A stretch of 64,000 bases of DNA from Perilla frutescens (taxonomy: Eukaryota; Streptophyta; Magnoliopsida; Lamiales; Lamiaceae): NCBI GenBank assembly GCA_026008535.1, contig BRKX01000014.1:46506506-46570505 (forward strand), read 5' to 3'. How positions within the stretch are numbered: the first letter of the stretch is position 1; the number at the start of each line of letters is the position of its first letter. Positions 44,476 to 55,695 of this stretch are shown in pieces. Under the pieces are notes generated by a model that did not search any database, was not told the DNA's origin, and saw only the letters and a program-made list of their open reading frames with translations. A program made the position numbers and the translations under genes.

Positions 44476-46621
44476 TATTCTAGAAGATTAACTCCGTTAT
44501 TCCGTTAAATTCCGTTCAAGTCATATTTATTTATTTCGGAGGATTCTCGTGTTTATACCGTTGTAATGCCAAAATTATTTTTTAAGTTAAAAGCATATTA
44601 TTGCATGTTAAATTCATGTACGTTGTTTTTATAAAAATCCGGGTTAATTGTTCTTCGTGTTCTTCGTGTTCGTCGAAGAAATCAACGAACACGAAGAACA
44701 GTTGAAGAACACGTTAAAAAAGGAACCCAGATGATGAGAGAGAGAAACGAGGGAGAGAGAGCCCCACGGGGGGGTGAGCGCCGCCGCGCCACACCCCCCA
44801 CGGCCGCGCCGTGCCCGCCGGGGGCGGGGGAGCCCGCCGGGGGCGGAGTGCCCGCCGGGGCTAGTAGCCCCGCGGCGGCGGGTAGCCCGCCGGGGTAGGG
44901 TAGCCCCGCGGCGCCCCCCCTCCCTTTTCCGTGTTGTTTCGTTTCCGTTCTTTCCAGCTATTCCCGTGCCCCTTCTTTCCGATCTTTTCGAGTCTTTAAA
45001 ATTATGATACTTTTAAGCTATGTTCAAGTTTAAATTATAGTAAGGTATTCATGTTAATTTCAAATTATTTCGTATAAGATATTGAGTTATTTTCCGTCAA
45101 AAATTTAGAGATCGAGTCCAGAGGTTTCTTAAATAAATTAAACCATTCTCGATCCCCTTATTAAGTCAAAGTCGTGCTATCCATGTTAAGTCCTAGCTAA
45201 GAGAATATTAGTTGGGTGTTACTTAATATCATGTTATTAGAAATCTTCGAAGAAGGCTTCTAAGTCGACGATTCGACTTTTGTAGGAGGAATCGAGCCTC
45301 GGAGAAATACTAAGGAAAAGCACCAGCTCGTTGCCTCGTCTTCCGTTCCGTAATCAAGGTGGGTAAATCTATACTCATCTAAAGTTTGAGCTAATAAGCT
45401 CTAGAAGCATGTTAGGGCAAATGAGATATCCAACAAAGTATTTCGCTCAACCTGTTTGATCTCTGTACAAGGAAAGGAATAAATGGAGTTATGCATGATT
45501 ATGCTGAATTATTATTTGGGTTAGATAAAGTAAAGAAAGCTAGTATAAGTTAAGTGAGCTCTCAAGTATGTTTAGATATGCTAGAATTGTTTATTTACAA
45601 TTTATGATAGCATGAAGTGTTTAGAATTTCTTTATTTGCAAACGATGTTTATCCGCGTTCATTTCCTCGTACTTGAATGTTTATGCTTTAATAAAGCTCG
45701 TATAGTTAAGGATTAAGGATTGCCTTGTTAGGGTAGCTTTACCCCCTTTGTAGGCCGAGATCATGTAGTGATAAGATACTAGCCTTAGACATTGTTCAAA
45801 GCCTGGTAATGTTAGCAAGAATAGGAAGAGATGGACCTAGCATCCACTCAGGCAGGACTCGAGCTCAGAACTATTAAGGTAGTCGCTGAGGGGCTTTTCC
45901 CTCGCAAACTCGTTCGGATATTTGAGGTAACCCCTCTTCTATCTTATGGCATGCCTAAGGGTACAGTTGACGACAGGTTTGAGCCAAGTTGGGCCCAAAA
46001 GAAAAGAAAAGGTTTTACGGATACGGAGAGGGCTTTTGCGTTTTGCTCTCCGTATACCGTCTATTAATCATTAGATATCTTGAAAGTTATAAAAGCATTT
46101 TCGCTAAAACCCACTGAGTACATTAGTGCTCATGCCCCCTCTTTTTAAATGTTTTCAGGTTGCGATGCTGAGGATGCTGGTGGCTGTGAATGTGGGTTGG
46201 TTGCCAAGACTGTTTTGTTATTATCTAATGTTTCCATGAAATCCCACTTTGTGATCCGCTACTCTGATACACTCTTTTCAATTCTGTTTAAGTCCTATTA
46301 TGTTTAGCAAGAATCTATGAATAATCTCCTCAGGAACGATCTAATACTTATAAGATGCATATTATGTTTATCTCTGCTTTTGAGTATGACCTCCGTTCAT
46401 CTGCAAAGAGGTCTAACAAGTTAGTATCTGATTAGTTAGCCGTTTCATTCCGCTTAAGCATGCTTTCTTTTAATCCAAGTAAACCCGAGCATCACCATTC
46501 AACATCTAAAGCACGTCTTGATTCTTAAACTTCTTGATAAATCCCCTATCTTTATTCGTTAATCCCTTAATAACACCCCGTCCCCACTCGAAAATCCCTA
46601 TCTCGGGACCGGGCTATTACA
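44475..46621 (+). mobile_element. Partial A LTR in plus orientation (right arm)
   Basis: This corresponds to 36778-34632 reversed and ends GGGCTATTACA at 46621. The following C4 leader begins CCCACCCC. It contains the mirror copies of the hairpin and GC block. About 1.16 kb of the LTR start, including the TATA box, is missing. Confidence 0.88.
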
Positions 46622-46910
46622 CCCACCCCTTTGCCACATAAGCCACACGCCTCCTACACATCATCATACCATCTCATCCATTGATCCAAGATAGTGATAC
46701 TCGTCTACACCTTCGTGCAATTCATCCATACCCTCGACATTCGACAAGAGTTCTACTCCTCACCATTCCATTATACACGACACACACACTTCACTAAACA
46801 CTTTGAGTGCAAACACGAGAGGAAAAATCAAGAGTGAAAACAAACGAGTGAACGTGAGGTTGTGAGGTTTTACCTTGTTTTCCTTTACGTTTGTTCATCT
46901 TGTAGGTATC

Positions 46911-47542
46911 ATGAAGAAAGGTACACGATCCGAGTCATCCCATGCCCCTCCAGTCGACACTCCACCTGTAGACCCACCCCGAGATCCATCCAAAGCTCCC
47001 ATGGAGTCTTCCTCAGATCCAACCACACCGTGGGATGCCAAATACCATTTTGAAGCACTTTCCAAGAACTTCCAACGACAGCAACAAGCTCTTTCCGACA
47101 AGCTTGATGACTTAGTGCAAGCCCTTGAACGCACTAAGACTATTCCAACCATTACACAAGCTGTTCGAGGACCCGCTAGACGCAATGAGCGTCAAAATGA
47201 GCCTGAAGAGGAGTACTTTGATGAGAATACTGAAGAGTTCGACCAAGGCCGTCGCCCGAGGTGAGGAAATAGTCGTGATGACTATAATGAAGACCGAATG
47301 CTCAACAACATCAAAACGAGCATTCCGGAGTTTGAAGGCCTTCACGATCCCGATGTCTACCTAGATTGGGAACGTAAGGTAGAGAATATTTTCGCGTGCT
47401 ACGACTTCTCAGAAGCTAAAAAGGTGCAATTAGCTTGTTTGGAGTTCAGAGGCTATGCAGCCACTTGGTGGGAGATGCAGCAAGAAAGAAGGCGCAGAAA
47501 TCGCAATCCACCCATCGACAATTGGGAAAAAATGAAAGGATT
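46911..47542 (+). pseudogene. C4 gag, 5' part
   Basis: It starts MKKGTRSESSHAPP just after the splice-acceptor-like TTGTAGG. It continues with a proline/serine-rich N-terminus and DKLDDLVQALERTK, followed by NEPEEEYFDENTEEF. A stop at 47262 (AGG-TGA) precedes the Gag core: MLNNIKTSIPEFEGLHDPDV, YLDWERKVENIFACYDF, GYAATWWEMQQE. It breaks at the C2 insertion after MKG, and the next codons are at 55696. The target duplication GGATT (47538-47542) forms the glycine-phenylalanine codons. Confidence 0.85.
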
Positions 47543-48768
47543 TGATACGAACCGGACTCTAGGAACGAACACACATCGACACACGTAAGTTTTGTGTCTT
47601 CGATGACTCAAACAATCAAAGTAAAAATATGCGAAAGACAACGGAATAAACTAGACGACTAGAACCAAATAAAATACCTAGACATATGACACACAAAATA
47701 ACACAAATTCAAAGGAAAACAAGGCTGATTTGGACGAGTTTATAGACGGTAAGGATGATGATGATCGATGATGGTGGATTAGGTTTAGAAGGGCTAGGGT
47801 AGATAGGATATGATAGAGTTGTGACGGACTTACAGATTGAACGAGGTGACGATGAACTTGAAAACGATGGTGGCTGGTCTTGGAGGTGAACCACAGCGGT
47901 GATGGTGGCGTCGTGGATGATGGACGGCGGCGGTGGAGGTGATGTGAATTACAACTCGAAAGTTGCATTGGATCTCGAACGTATACAAGGCCAAATTCTT
48001 TAAGTTGCTCTTCGGATAGCGAGTTTCCGATGATCCCTCGAACGTGGACGACGAATTCCCTTTGTAAAACTTAGAGGTGCTAAATCTAAGAGTATAAATT
48101 TAATTATCTAAACTCACAAAAGATTTAAAGTGGAGAGACGATATTGAAAGCAAAGGCTTAATAATCAAATATAGTCTAAAGTAACAATGAAGCATGGATC
48201 CCCTATTTATAAGTATAGGAGGACCGAAAATTACTATGCTAAAGGCCGAAAATCTAGAGTCCAAATTGATCTAGAATTGGACTTGGAAGTTTTCTAAACT
48301 AGAATTCTATTTAAGGTAGAACTTGTAGATCTTACCTTATCTAAAATCCTAGTCAAACTAAGACTTAAGGTGGCCGAAAATTACATCTAATTTAATTAAA
48401 TAAACTGAATTAAACTATAGTCTTAATTAAATAAATAAAATACTATAGTCTAATAAATCAATCCCCTTAATTAAATCATCAAGGGCCGATATCTTTGGGC
48501 TTCTCTTCACTCTCGGCCGTGGGCCTTGAACACGCACACTTGCACACGTGCACAACATCATGTAATGTTCTCCATGTCTTGATCTCCATCTTCCAATGTC
48601 AACAAGTTCATCATCTTCAAGCTTCCTTGCACGCCGTCTTCTTCTTCGAGCTTATTGCGAATTGTAGCTTGCAAATAATCTTGTAACTTCTTAGCTCGTA
48701 GTCTTGTGACGGGTCCTTTGAATTGAAGCTCTTCATTGACTTCCTCATTGCTATGGATGTCCTCATCA
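47543..48768 (-). mobile_element. 3' LTR of C2
   Basis: It is bounded on the plus strand by TGATACGAACC and GTCCTCATCA. In sense it follows AGCAGGGGGGGAA. It contains the last 70 or so codons of pol in sense, a TATA box near 48208, and the triplet-rich tract near 47893-47948. The inner portion is shared with the inverted repeat. Confidence 0.92.
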
Positions 48769-51485
48769 TTCCCCCCCTGCTGAAAAGAATTCGTCCTCGA
48801 ATTTGGAACCTCATCATGATCGAACTCATCTGCAACAAAAGGAGATAAATCAGCTACATTAAACGTGGAAGAACACTTATACTCACCAGGTAGATCAATA
48901 CGGTATGCATTGGCATTAACACGGCTTAGAACAGTGAAGGGACCATCTCCACAGGGCGACAACTTGGATTTCCTCAAGTTAGGAAATCGGCCAGGGCTTA
49001 AATGAACCCAAACATGATCACCGGGCTGAAAGATGACACGTTTGCGCCTCGTGTTGCGTGCAGCGGTGATCCTTGAGCCTTGGTGCTCAATCCGGGCACG
49101 TACCTTCTCATGCATCTCTTGAATGAAATCAGCTCTCTTCATACCTTTAACACTCGTTAGATGCTCAACGGGTAAAGGTAATAAATCAGTAGGAGTTAAT
49201 GGATTAAATCCATAAACAACCTCAAAAGGAGACATATTAGTAGAAGAATGCACAACACGATTATAAGCAAATTCAGCATATGGTAAATATTCTTCCCATG
49301 ACTTCAAGTTATTCTTAATTAGAGACCTAAGTAAAGCTCCTAATGTACGATTCACAACCTCAGTTTGACCATCGGTTTGTGGATGGCATGTAGTAGAAAA
49401 CAATAACTTAGTTCCTAATTTTCCCCACAAAACACGCCAAAAATGTCCTAAAAATTTAGAATCCCTATCACTAACAATAGTACGAGAAATTCCATGCAAT
49501 CTAACATCATGCACAAAGAACAAGTTGGCAACATGTATAGCATCATCAGTTTTCCTACATGCAATGAAATGAGCCATTTTGGAAAACCTATCAACTACAA
49601 CAAACACAGAATCCTTACCCGACCTAGATCTAGGCAATCCTAAGATGAAATCCATAGAAATATCAATCCAAGGAGATGAGGGGGCGGGTAGGGTCGAATA
49701 TAAACCAAAGGGGTGTGAAGTGGATTTAGCTTGACGACAAGTAATGCAACGACTACACACATTCTCTACATCCTTACGCATATGCGGCCAAAAGAAGTGT
49801 TCATGCAGCAAGTTCAACGTCTTATGCACACCAAAGTGACCCATTAAACCTCCCGCATGCGATTCTAACACTAATAACTCACGCATAGAACAAGTAGGGA
49901 TGCATAACTTCGACTCTTTGAACAGAAAACCATCATGCACATAATAACCATCAAATGACCTAGATTTCAAGCTACATGAAGCATATATAGGGCTGAAGTA
50001 GGCGTCCTCAACATACAATACTTTAATAGACTCAAAACCAAGCATCTTAGCATGTATTAAGTTCAAAAGAGCGTACCTTCTTGATAGGGCATCGGCGACC
50101 ACGTTTTCCTCGCCTTCCTTGTACTTGATAACATACGGGAAAGATTCGATGAACTCGACCCATCTCGCATGTCTCTTGTTCAGATTGTTTTGCCCTTTCA
50201 AATGCTTCAAACTTTCATGATCCGTGTGGATGACGAACTCTTTAGGCCACAAGTAGTGCTGCCATGTATCCAATGCACGCTTCAAAGCGTATAGCTCTTT
50301 ATCGTACGTCGAATAACGCAAACTGGCGCCATTGAGTTTCTCACTGAAGTAAGCCACGGGACGTTTTTCCTGCATCAAAACAGCACCAATACCTATCCCG
50401 GAGGCATCACACTCGATCTCAAAAGTCTTAGAAAAATCAGGTAAACACAAAACGGGAGCAGAACATAACAGAGATTTCAAAGTATTAAAAGCATGCTCTT
50501 GTTGTTTACCCCACTCAAATTTCCGATCCTTCTTACTTAGCTCAGTAAGAGGGGCGGCTACACTGGAGAAATCCCGTACAAAATGACGGTAAAACCCAGC
50601 CAATCCATGAAATGATCGAACCTCAGAGGCATTTTTCGGGGTTGGCCATTCCTCAATCGCTTTGATTTTGGAACGGTCTACCTCAATACCTCGTGAACTA
50701 ACGACAAAGCCTAAGAACACGACTTTATCCATGCAAAATGAACACTTAGACAAGTTTCCATACAACTTAGCATCACGCAATAAGCAAAATACACGCCTAA
50801 GGTGTTCTAGGTGCGTATGTGCACTGTGACTGTAAATCAAAATATCATCAAAGTAGACAACCATGAATTTACCAATCACATCACACAAAACATGATTCAT
50901 TAATCTCATAAACGTGCTCGGTGTATTAGTGAGACCAAAAGGCATAACTAACCACTCATATAAACCATGCTTTGTCTTAAACGCAATTTTCCATTCATCC
51001 CCTTCATGCATTCTAACTTGAAAATATCCAGATCTCAAATCTATCTTAGAAAACACATGAGAACCACTTAACTCATCTAGCATATCATCAAGTCTAGGGA
51101 TAGGAAATCTGTACTTAACTGTTATTTTGTTGATGGCGCGGCAATCCATGCACATCCTCCATTCATTGTTCTTCTTTGGCACTAGGATGACTGGAACTGC
51201 ACAAGGGCTCATCGACTCTCGGATTTGCTTCTTCTCCAGCAACTCCTTCACTTGATGATCGATCTCTTTCATCTCTTCAGGAGACGTGCGGTACGCCGGT
51301 CGGTTGGGTAAGACTGCGCCGGGTACGAAGTCGATCTGGTGCTCGATCCCACGAACTGGAGGTAATCCACTTGAAATCTCTTCCGGGATCACATCCGCGA
51401 ACTCCTCCATAAGTGGCTGCACATCACAAGGCAAAGAAACACCATTAGTAGCACTGTCCTTATAGGATAAAAGAACGAAAGGCAA
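48558..51485 (-). CDS. C2 pol: reverse transcriptase, RNase H, integrase, CR-type C-terminus
   Basis: A 975-codon open run. RT: LPPVRGIEHQIDFVPGAVLP, VILVPKKNNEWRMCMDCRAI, FGLTNTPSTFMRLMNHVL, catalytic box VVYFDDILIYS (near residue 215). RNase H: FEIECDASGIGIGAVLMQEK to FVIHTDHESLKHLK and VVADALSRRY. Integrase: zinc domain (HAGGLMGHFGVHKTLNLLHE, CSRCITCRQAK), core (SMDFILGLPRSRSGKDS, IVSDRDSKFLGHFW, CHPQTDGQTEVVNR). C-terminal GPVTRLRAKKLQDYL replaces a chromodomain and lies inside the 3' LTR, a CRM feature. Catalytic residues of all three enzymes are present. It is in frame with gag-protease but separated by TAG at 51642, so translation would need readthrough; the first in-frame ATG is not a natural start. 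Confidence 0.85.
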   Translation of the reverse strand: MPFVLLSYKDSATNGVSLPCDVQPLMEEFADVIPEEISSGLPPVRGIEHQIDFVPGAVLPNRPAYRTSPEEMKEIDHQVKELLEKKQIRESMSPCAVPVILVPKKNNEWRMCMDCRAINKITVKYRFPIPRLDDMLDELSGSHVFSKIDLRSGYFQVRMHEGDEWKIAFKTKHGLYEWLVMPFGLTNTPSTFMRLMNHVLCDVIGKFMVVYFDDILIYSHSAHTHLEHLRRVFCLLRDAKLYGNLSKCSFCMDKVVFLGFVVSSRGIEVDRSKIKAIEEWPTPKNASEVRSFHGLAGFYRHFVRDFSSVAAPLTELSKKDRKFEWGKQQEHAFNTLKSLLCSAPVLCLPDFSKTFEIECDASGIGIGAVLMQEKRPVAYFSEKLNGASLRYSTYDKELYALKRALDTWQHYLWPKEFVIHTDHESLKHLKGQNNLNKRHARWVEFIESFPYVIKYKEGEENVVADALSRRYALLNLIHAKMLGFESIKVLYVEDAYFSPIYASCSLKSRSFDGYYVHDGFLFKESKLCIPTCSMRELLVLESHAGGLMGHFGVHKTLNLLHEHFFWPHMRKDVENVCSRCITCRQAKSTSHPFGLYSTLPAPSSPWIDISMDFILGLPRSRSGKDSVFVVVDRFSKMAHFIACRKTDDAIHVANLFFVHDVRLHGISRTIVSDRDSKFLGHFWRVLWGKLGTKLLFSTTCHPQTDGQTEVVNRTLGALLRSLIKNNLKSWEEYLPYAEFAYNRVVHSSTNMSPFEVVYGFNPLTPTDLLPLPVEHLTSVKGMKRADFIQEMHEKVRARIEHQGSRITAARNTRRKRVIFQPGDHVWVHLSPGRFPNLRKSKLSPCGDGPFTVLSRVNANAYRIDLPGEYKCSSTFNVADLSPFVADEFDHDEVPNSRTNSFQQGGNDEDIHSNEEVNEELQFKGPVTRLRAKKLQDYLQATIRNKLEEEDGVQGSLKMMNLLTLEDGDQDMENIT

Positions 51486-51641
51486 ACCTGCTTTTAGTGC
51501 TTTCTCTACGCCTTTAACTGAGATGAACAGGGATCGATTCTTCTCTTGACTTGGGGCTGATCCGGGTGTTTTCCCACGAGCTAAGACATCATTAGAAAGT
51601 GTCTTAGGGGCTGCATTTGTCGAACTTGGTGTGGTGTTTGG

Positions 51642-53582
51642 CTAAGAGGTGGCAGCCGAACTGGTTCGGGCGGCGGTTGCTGCTTGCTTTGCCCGTTCTT
51701 GCTTGAATATCTCTTGCATCCTTTCTTGATCCTCTACAACGGCTTTAGGAGTGAGTGGCTTTAATACAGTGGTGCGGCCATCCCTAGTGATCGAATAGGT
51801 GTTGGCCAAACCATCATGAACCGCTTTTCTGTCGAACTGCCACGGTCTTCCTAAAAGTATATGGGCTGCTTCCATAGGAATAACATCACAAAGAACAGTG
51901 TCAGAATAACGACCTTTAGTAAAAGTAACGTGTACCTGACCTGTAACTCTGATGGATCCGCGATCTGTGAGCCATTGCAACTTGTATGGTTTTGGATGCT
52001 TTGTTGTGGTAAGGATGAGTTTATCAACGGCATACTGACTGATTGCATTAATTACACTCCCACTGTCTATGATCATGGCACAAGTCTGATCTTTGATTGC
52101 AACTCGAGTATAAAAGATGTTCTCTCGCTGCGTTTGCTCTTCGTCTTCACGGTTGATGTTCAGACTGCGAATAGAAACTAAGCTGACATGGGGTAGCTCG
52201 GCTTCCTCATCTTCCTCGTCGACTTTAGGGACTTCGACGGCTTCATTGGCATTGTCTTGGGACTCCTTTTCATCTTCACTGGCTGATTCAAGTCCATTCT
52301 GTTCATTGAGGAACAGAACACGCCGGTTTGGACACTGGTTCTGAAAATGACCCCAACCTTGGCATTTATGACACTGGATGTCACGGGCTCGACTAGGGGC
52401 TGAATTCGGCATTGGAGTGGACTGATTGGGCCATTGGAATGGTGGCCTGGGTGTAGACTCGGGTCTACGGCTTGCTTGCGGTGTAGAACGGTCGAAACGG
52501 CGTTCCGGAGGGCCGGATTGACCTCGGGGTCGTGTGGAATCAACAGAAGGAGTAGAAGGTGATGTGGAAGGTATACCTTTACTCCACGGATGTCGAGTAG
52601 GGGCTGAACCTTGACTGGATCGACGGCGGCCTTCTCGCAACTGCTTTTCCACAATTGATGCGTACTGCACCATCCGTTCTATATTGGTGAACTCCTTGAG
52701 TTCTACTTCACAGGCAATGTCAGGATTCATACCTTCAATGTACCGAATGATGGTAGCATTTAAGGTCTCCTCTTTTCTGACTCGATTCGGGGCTGTTTCG
52801 AGCTCTTTGTGGTACTCTTCAATCGAACGGGTGCCTTGCTTGATCCGGTTGAGCTTCTTCTCAAGCTCTCTTTCATAGTGGACTGGAATGAAGCGTCCAC
52901 ACATGAAACCTTTCATTTCCTCCCAATTGTCGATGGGCGGATTTATGTTCCTTCGTCTTCTTTCTTGCTGCATTTCCCACCAAGTGGCTGCATAGCCTTT
53001 AAACTCCAAACATGCTAATTGCACCTTTTTGGCTTCTGAGAAGTCATAGCATGCAAAAATCTTCTCTACCTTACGTTCCCAATCAAGATAGATATCGGGA
53101 TCGTGAAGGCCTTCAAACTCTGGAATGCTCGTTTTGATGTTGTTGAGCATTCAATCTTCATCATAGTCATCTCGACTATTGCCACGTCTCGGGCGACGGC
53201 CTCGGTCAAACTCTTCAGTATTCTCATCAAAGTACTCCTCTTCTGGCTCGTTGTGACGCTCTAGACGCTGATTTCCTCGAATGGGTGGAGGAAACACGGG
53301 CGTTGTTTTAGTGCATTCAAGGGCATGCACTAAATCATCTATCTTGTCGGATAGAGTTTGATGTTGTCTTTGAACGTGTTTGGACAGCGCTTCAAAGTGG
53401 TACTTGGGATCCCACGGGGCGGGTGGATCCGAGGATGACTCCATGGGTGCTTTGGATGGATCTTTGGAAGGATCCAAAGGAGGCAAGGTCGACTGGAGGT
53501 CGACTGGTGGTGTGGAGGATGATTCGGGGCGGGTTCCTTTCTTTATGGTACCTACAAAATGAACAAACGTAAAAGAAAACAA
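51642..53582 (-). pseudogene. C2 gag and protease
   Basis: The frame 53582-51642 has a TGA at 53151. Gag: LDDLVQALE-like coiled region, NEPEEEYFDENTEEF, then MLNNIKTSIPEFEGLHDPDI, YLDWERKVEKIFACYDF, MKGFMCGRFIPVHYERELEK, IRYIEGMNPDIACEVELKEF. The zinc knuckle CHKCQGWGHFQNQC binds RNA. Protease: CAMIIDSGSVINAISQYAVD with intact D-S-G, and AAHILLGRPWQFDRKAVHDG. The natural gag start seen in C4 (ATG before KKGTR) is ATA here, at about 53546, an additional defect. A TAG at 51642 ends the run before reverse transcriptase, 52 codons upstream of 51485 in the same frame. Confidence 0.87.
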
Positions 53583-54450
53583 GGTAGGACCTCACAATCT
53601 CACTTTCTCTCGTTTGTTTTCACTCTTGATTTTACCACTCGTGTATCACTCAATATATGGGTGCACAGTGTGTGAAAATCGTGTATGTGGAAGTAGGAAT
53701 TCGTGTGGTGTGTTCTAAGGAAGGACGGGAATGCTATTCTTGGAACAAGATGAATTTGGTATGTGTAGATGAGATACGGATTGAGTATGTGTGTGTAAGG
53801 AGGTGACCGATTGTTGTAGGAGTGTGTATGGGAGTGGCCGATTGTTTGGGTGTGTATGGATGTGGGTGTCGAGTATGGTGATGTAGGAAAGGAAAGAAGT
53901 AGATTAATTAATGAAGTTCCAAATAGGTTTAGGAATTCCAAAAATAAATCTAGATAGAAGAAGGAAATAATTAGAATAGATAAGGAAAGAAGGAAGAGAT
54001 AAGGTAAGTAGGGGATTTGGATATGTATCAATCTATGTGACACAATCTAAATACCTTAATTAGCCTAGACTCTAGAAGGAATGAACCAAAAATAAAATAA
54101 GACTCTTATGGAAGTTACCAAAAAGAAAAAGAACTTGTATGGAAAGTTCCAAAAATAAAAACAACTTAGAAGGAAACTACCAAAAATAAGAAAATCTTAC
54201 TAAGGTAATTACCAACTATGATCTAGTACCAAAAAGGAAAGTACCAAAAATAAAATTTAACTAGATGGAAACAATGAATTTCGTTCTCTTTTTTTTTATC
54301 GATTTTTTTTTTTGTAACGATCGGCTCTTTTTTTTTTTTGATCGTGCCTTTTCTTCTTTTTTTTTTTTAACAATGAACAAACGGAATTTAAATTACAACT
54401 TGATCAAACGTAAAATAAAATACGACATAAAAACGAACCAAAGCCGACGT
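53583..54450 (-). other. Untranslated leader of C2
   Basis: About 870 bp between primer site and gag. Long T-tracts lie at 54289-54370. It ends in sense with CTTTTACGTTTGTTCATTTTGTAGG, the same acceptor-like signal as in C1 and C4. A 147-codon minus-strand ORF (54043-53600) is low-complexity and not conserved with the other leaders. Confidence 0.6.
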
Positions 54451-54463
54451 GGCTTTGATACCA
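54451..54463 (-). other. Primer-binding site of C2
   Basis: In minus sense it is TGGTATCAAAGCC, an initiator-methionine-tRNA-type site with one difference (A for G) from the exact complement seen in element A. It lies six bases from the 5' LTR edge at 54470. Confidence 0.85.
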
Positions 54464-54469
54464 CTTTTA

Positions 54470-55695
54470 TGATACGACCCGGACTCTAGGAACGAACACA
54501 CGTCGACACACGTAAGTTTTGTGTCTTCGATGACTCAAACAATCAAAGTAAAAATATGCGGAAGACAACGGACTAAACTAGACGACTAGAACCAAATAAA
54601 ATACCTAGACATATGACACACAAAATAACACAAATTCAAAGGAAAACAAGGCTAATTTGGACGAGTTTATGGACGGTAAGGATGATGATGATCGATGATG
54701 GTGGATTAGGTTTAGAAGGGCTAGGGTAGATAGGATATGATAGAGTTGTGACGGACTTACGGATTGAACGAGGTGACGATGAACTTGAACACGATGGTGG
54801 CTGGTCTTGGAGGCGAACGACGGCGGTGATGGTGGCGTCGTGGATGACGGACGGCGGCGGTGGAGGTGATGTGAATTACAACCCGAAAGTTGCCTTAGAT
54901 CTCGAACGTATACAAGGCCAAATTCTTTAAGTTGCTCTTCGGATAGCGAGTTTCCGACGATCCCTCGAACGTGGACGACGAATTCCTTTTGTAAAACTTA
55001 GAGGTGCTAAATCTAAGAGTATAAATTTAATTATCTAAACTCACAAAAGATTTAAAGTGGAGAGACGATATTGAAAGCAAAGGCTTAATAATCAAATATA
55101 GTCTAAAGTAACAATGAAGCATGGATCCCCTATTTATAAGTATAGGAGGACCGAAAATTACTATGCTAAAGGCCGAAAATCTAGAGTCCAAATTGATCTA
55201 GAATTGGACTTAGAAGTTTCCTAAACTAGAATTCTATTTAAGGTAGAACTTGTAGATCTTACCTTATCTAAAATCCTAGTCAAACTAAGACTTAAAGTGG
55301 CCAAAAATTACATCTAATTTAATTAAATAAACTGAATTAAACTATAGTCTTAATTAAATAAATAAAATACTATAGTCTAATAAATCAATCCCCTTAATTA
55401 AATCATCAAGGGCCGATATCTTTGGGCTTCTCTTCACTCTCGGCCGTGGGCCTTGAACACGCATACTTGCACACGTGCACAACATCATGTAATGTTCTCC
55501 ATGTCTTGATCTCCATCTTCCAATGTCAACAAGTTCATCATCTTCAAGCTTCCTTGCACGCCGTCTTCTTCTTCGAGCTTCTTGCAAATTGTAGCTTGCA
55601 AATAATCTTGTAACTTCTTAGCTCGTAGTCTTGTGACGGGTCCTTTAAATTGAAGCTCTTCATTGACTTCCTCATTGCTATGGATGTCCTCATCA
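54470..55695 (-). mobile_element. 5' LTR of C2
   Basis: 1226 bp. In sense it starts TGATGAGGACATCC at 55695 and ends TCGTATCA at 54470. Because CRM pol overlaps the 3' LTR, this LTR also carries the pol-tail coding sequence (minus ORF reaching 55485, GPVTRLRAKKLQDYL), which has no function at this end. TATA box on the minus strand near 55135-55142 (CTATTTATAAGT on plus). Splice-donor-like GTAAGT begins at 54760. Confidence 0.92.

Larger units (their letters stand above)
44475..49461. repeat. Inverted duplication, right arm
   Basis: Reverse complement of 31792-36778. Reading left to right it holds an A LTR piece in plus orientation (44475-46621), the C4 leader and gag start, the C2 3' LTR, and the end of C2 pol. 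The outer flank (49462 on) is continuous C2, so this arm sits in its native context on that side. The inner flank is the fold-back join inside the A LTR. Confidence 0.93.
47543..55695 (-). mobile_element. Complete CRM-type element C2 nested in C4 gag
   Basis: 8153 bp with two LTRs of 1226 bp each (5': 54470-55695; 3': 47543-48768). It has a Met-tRNA-like primer site, a polypurine tract, and a perfect target duplication GGATT (47538-47542, 55696-55700). It lies head-on to its relative C4. The LTRs differ at roughly two dozen positions by hand count (about 2 percent). Its polyprotein is one frame from 53582 to 48558 with two stops; the gag start codon used by C4 reads ATA here. It is one of the two best preserved elements in the window. 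Confidence 0.94.

Noticed and set aside
53600..54043. 147-codon minus-strand ORF in the C2 leader.
   Set aside because: Low-complexity Leu/Ser/Thr/His text not conserved in the C1 or C4 leaders; likely chance.
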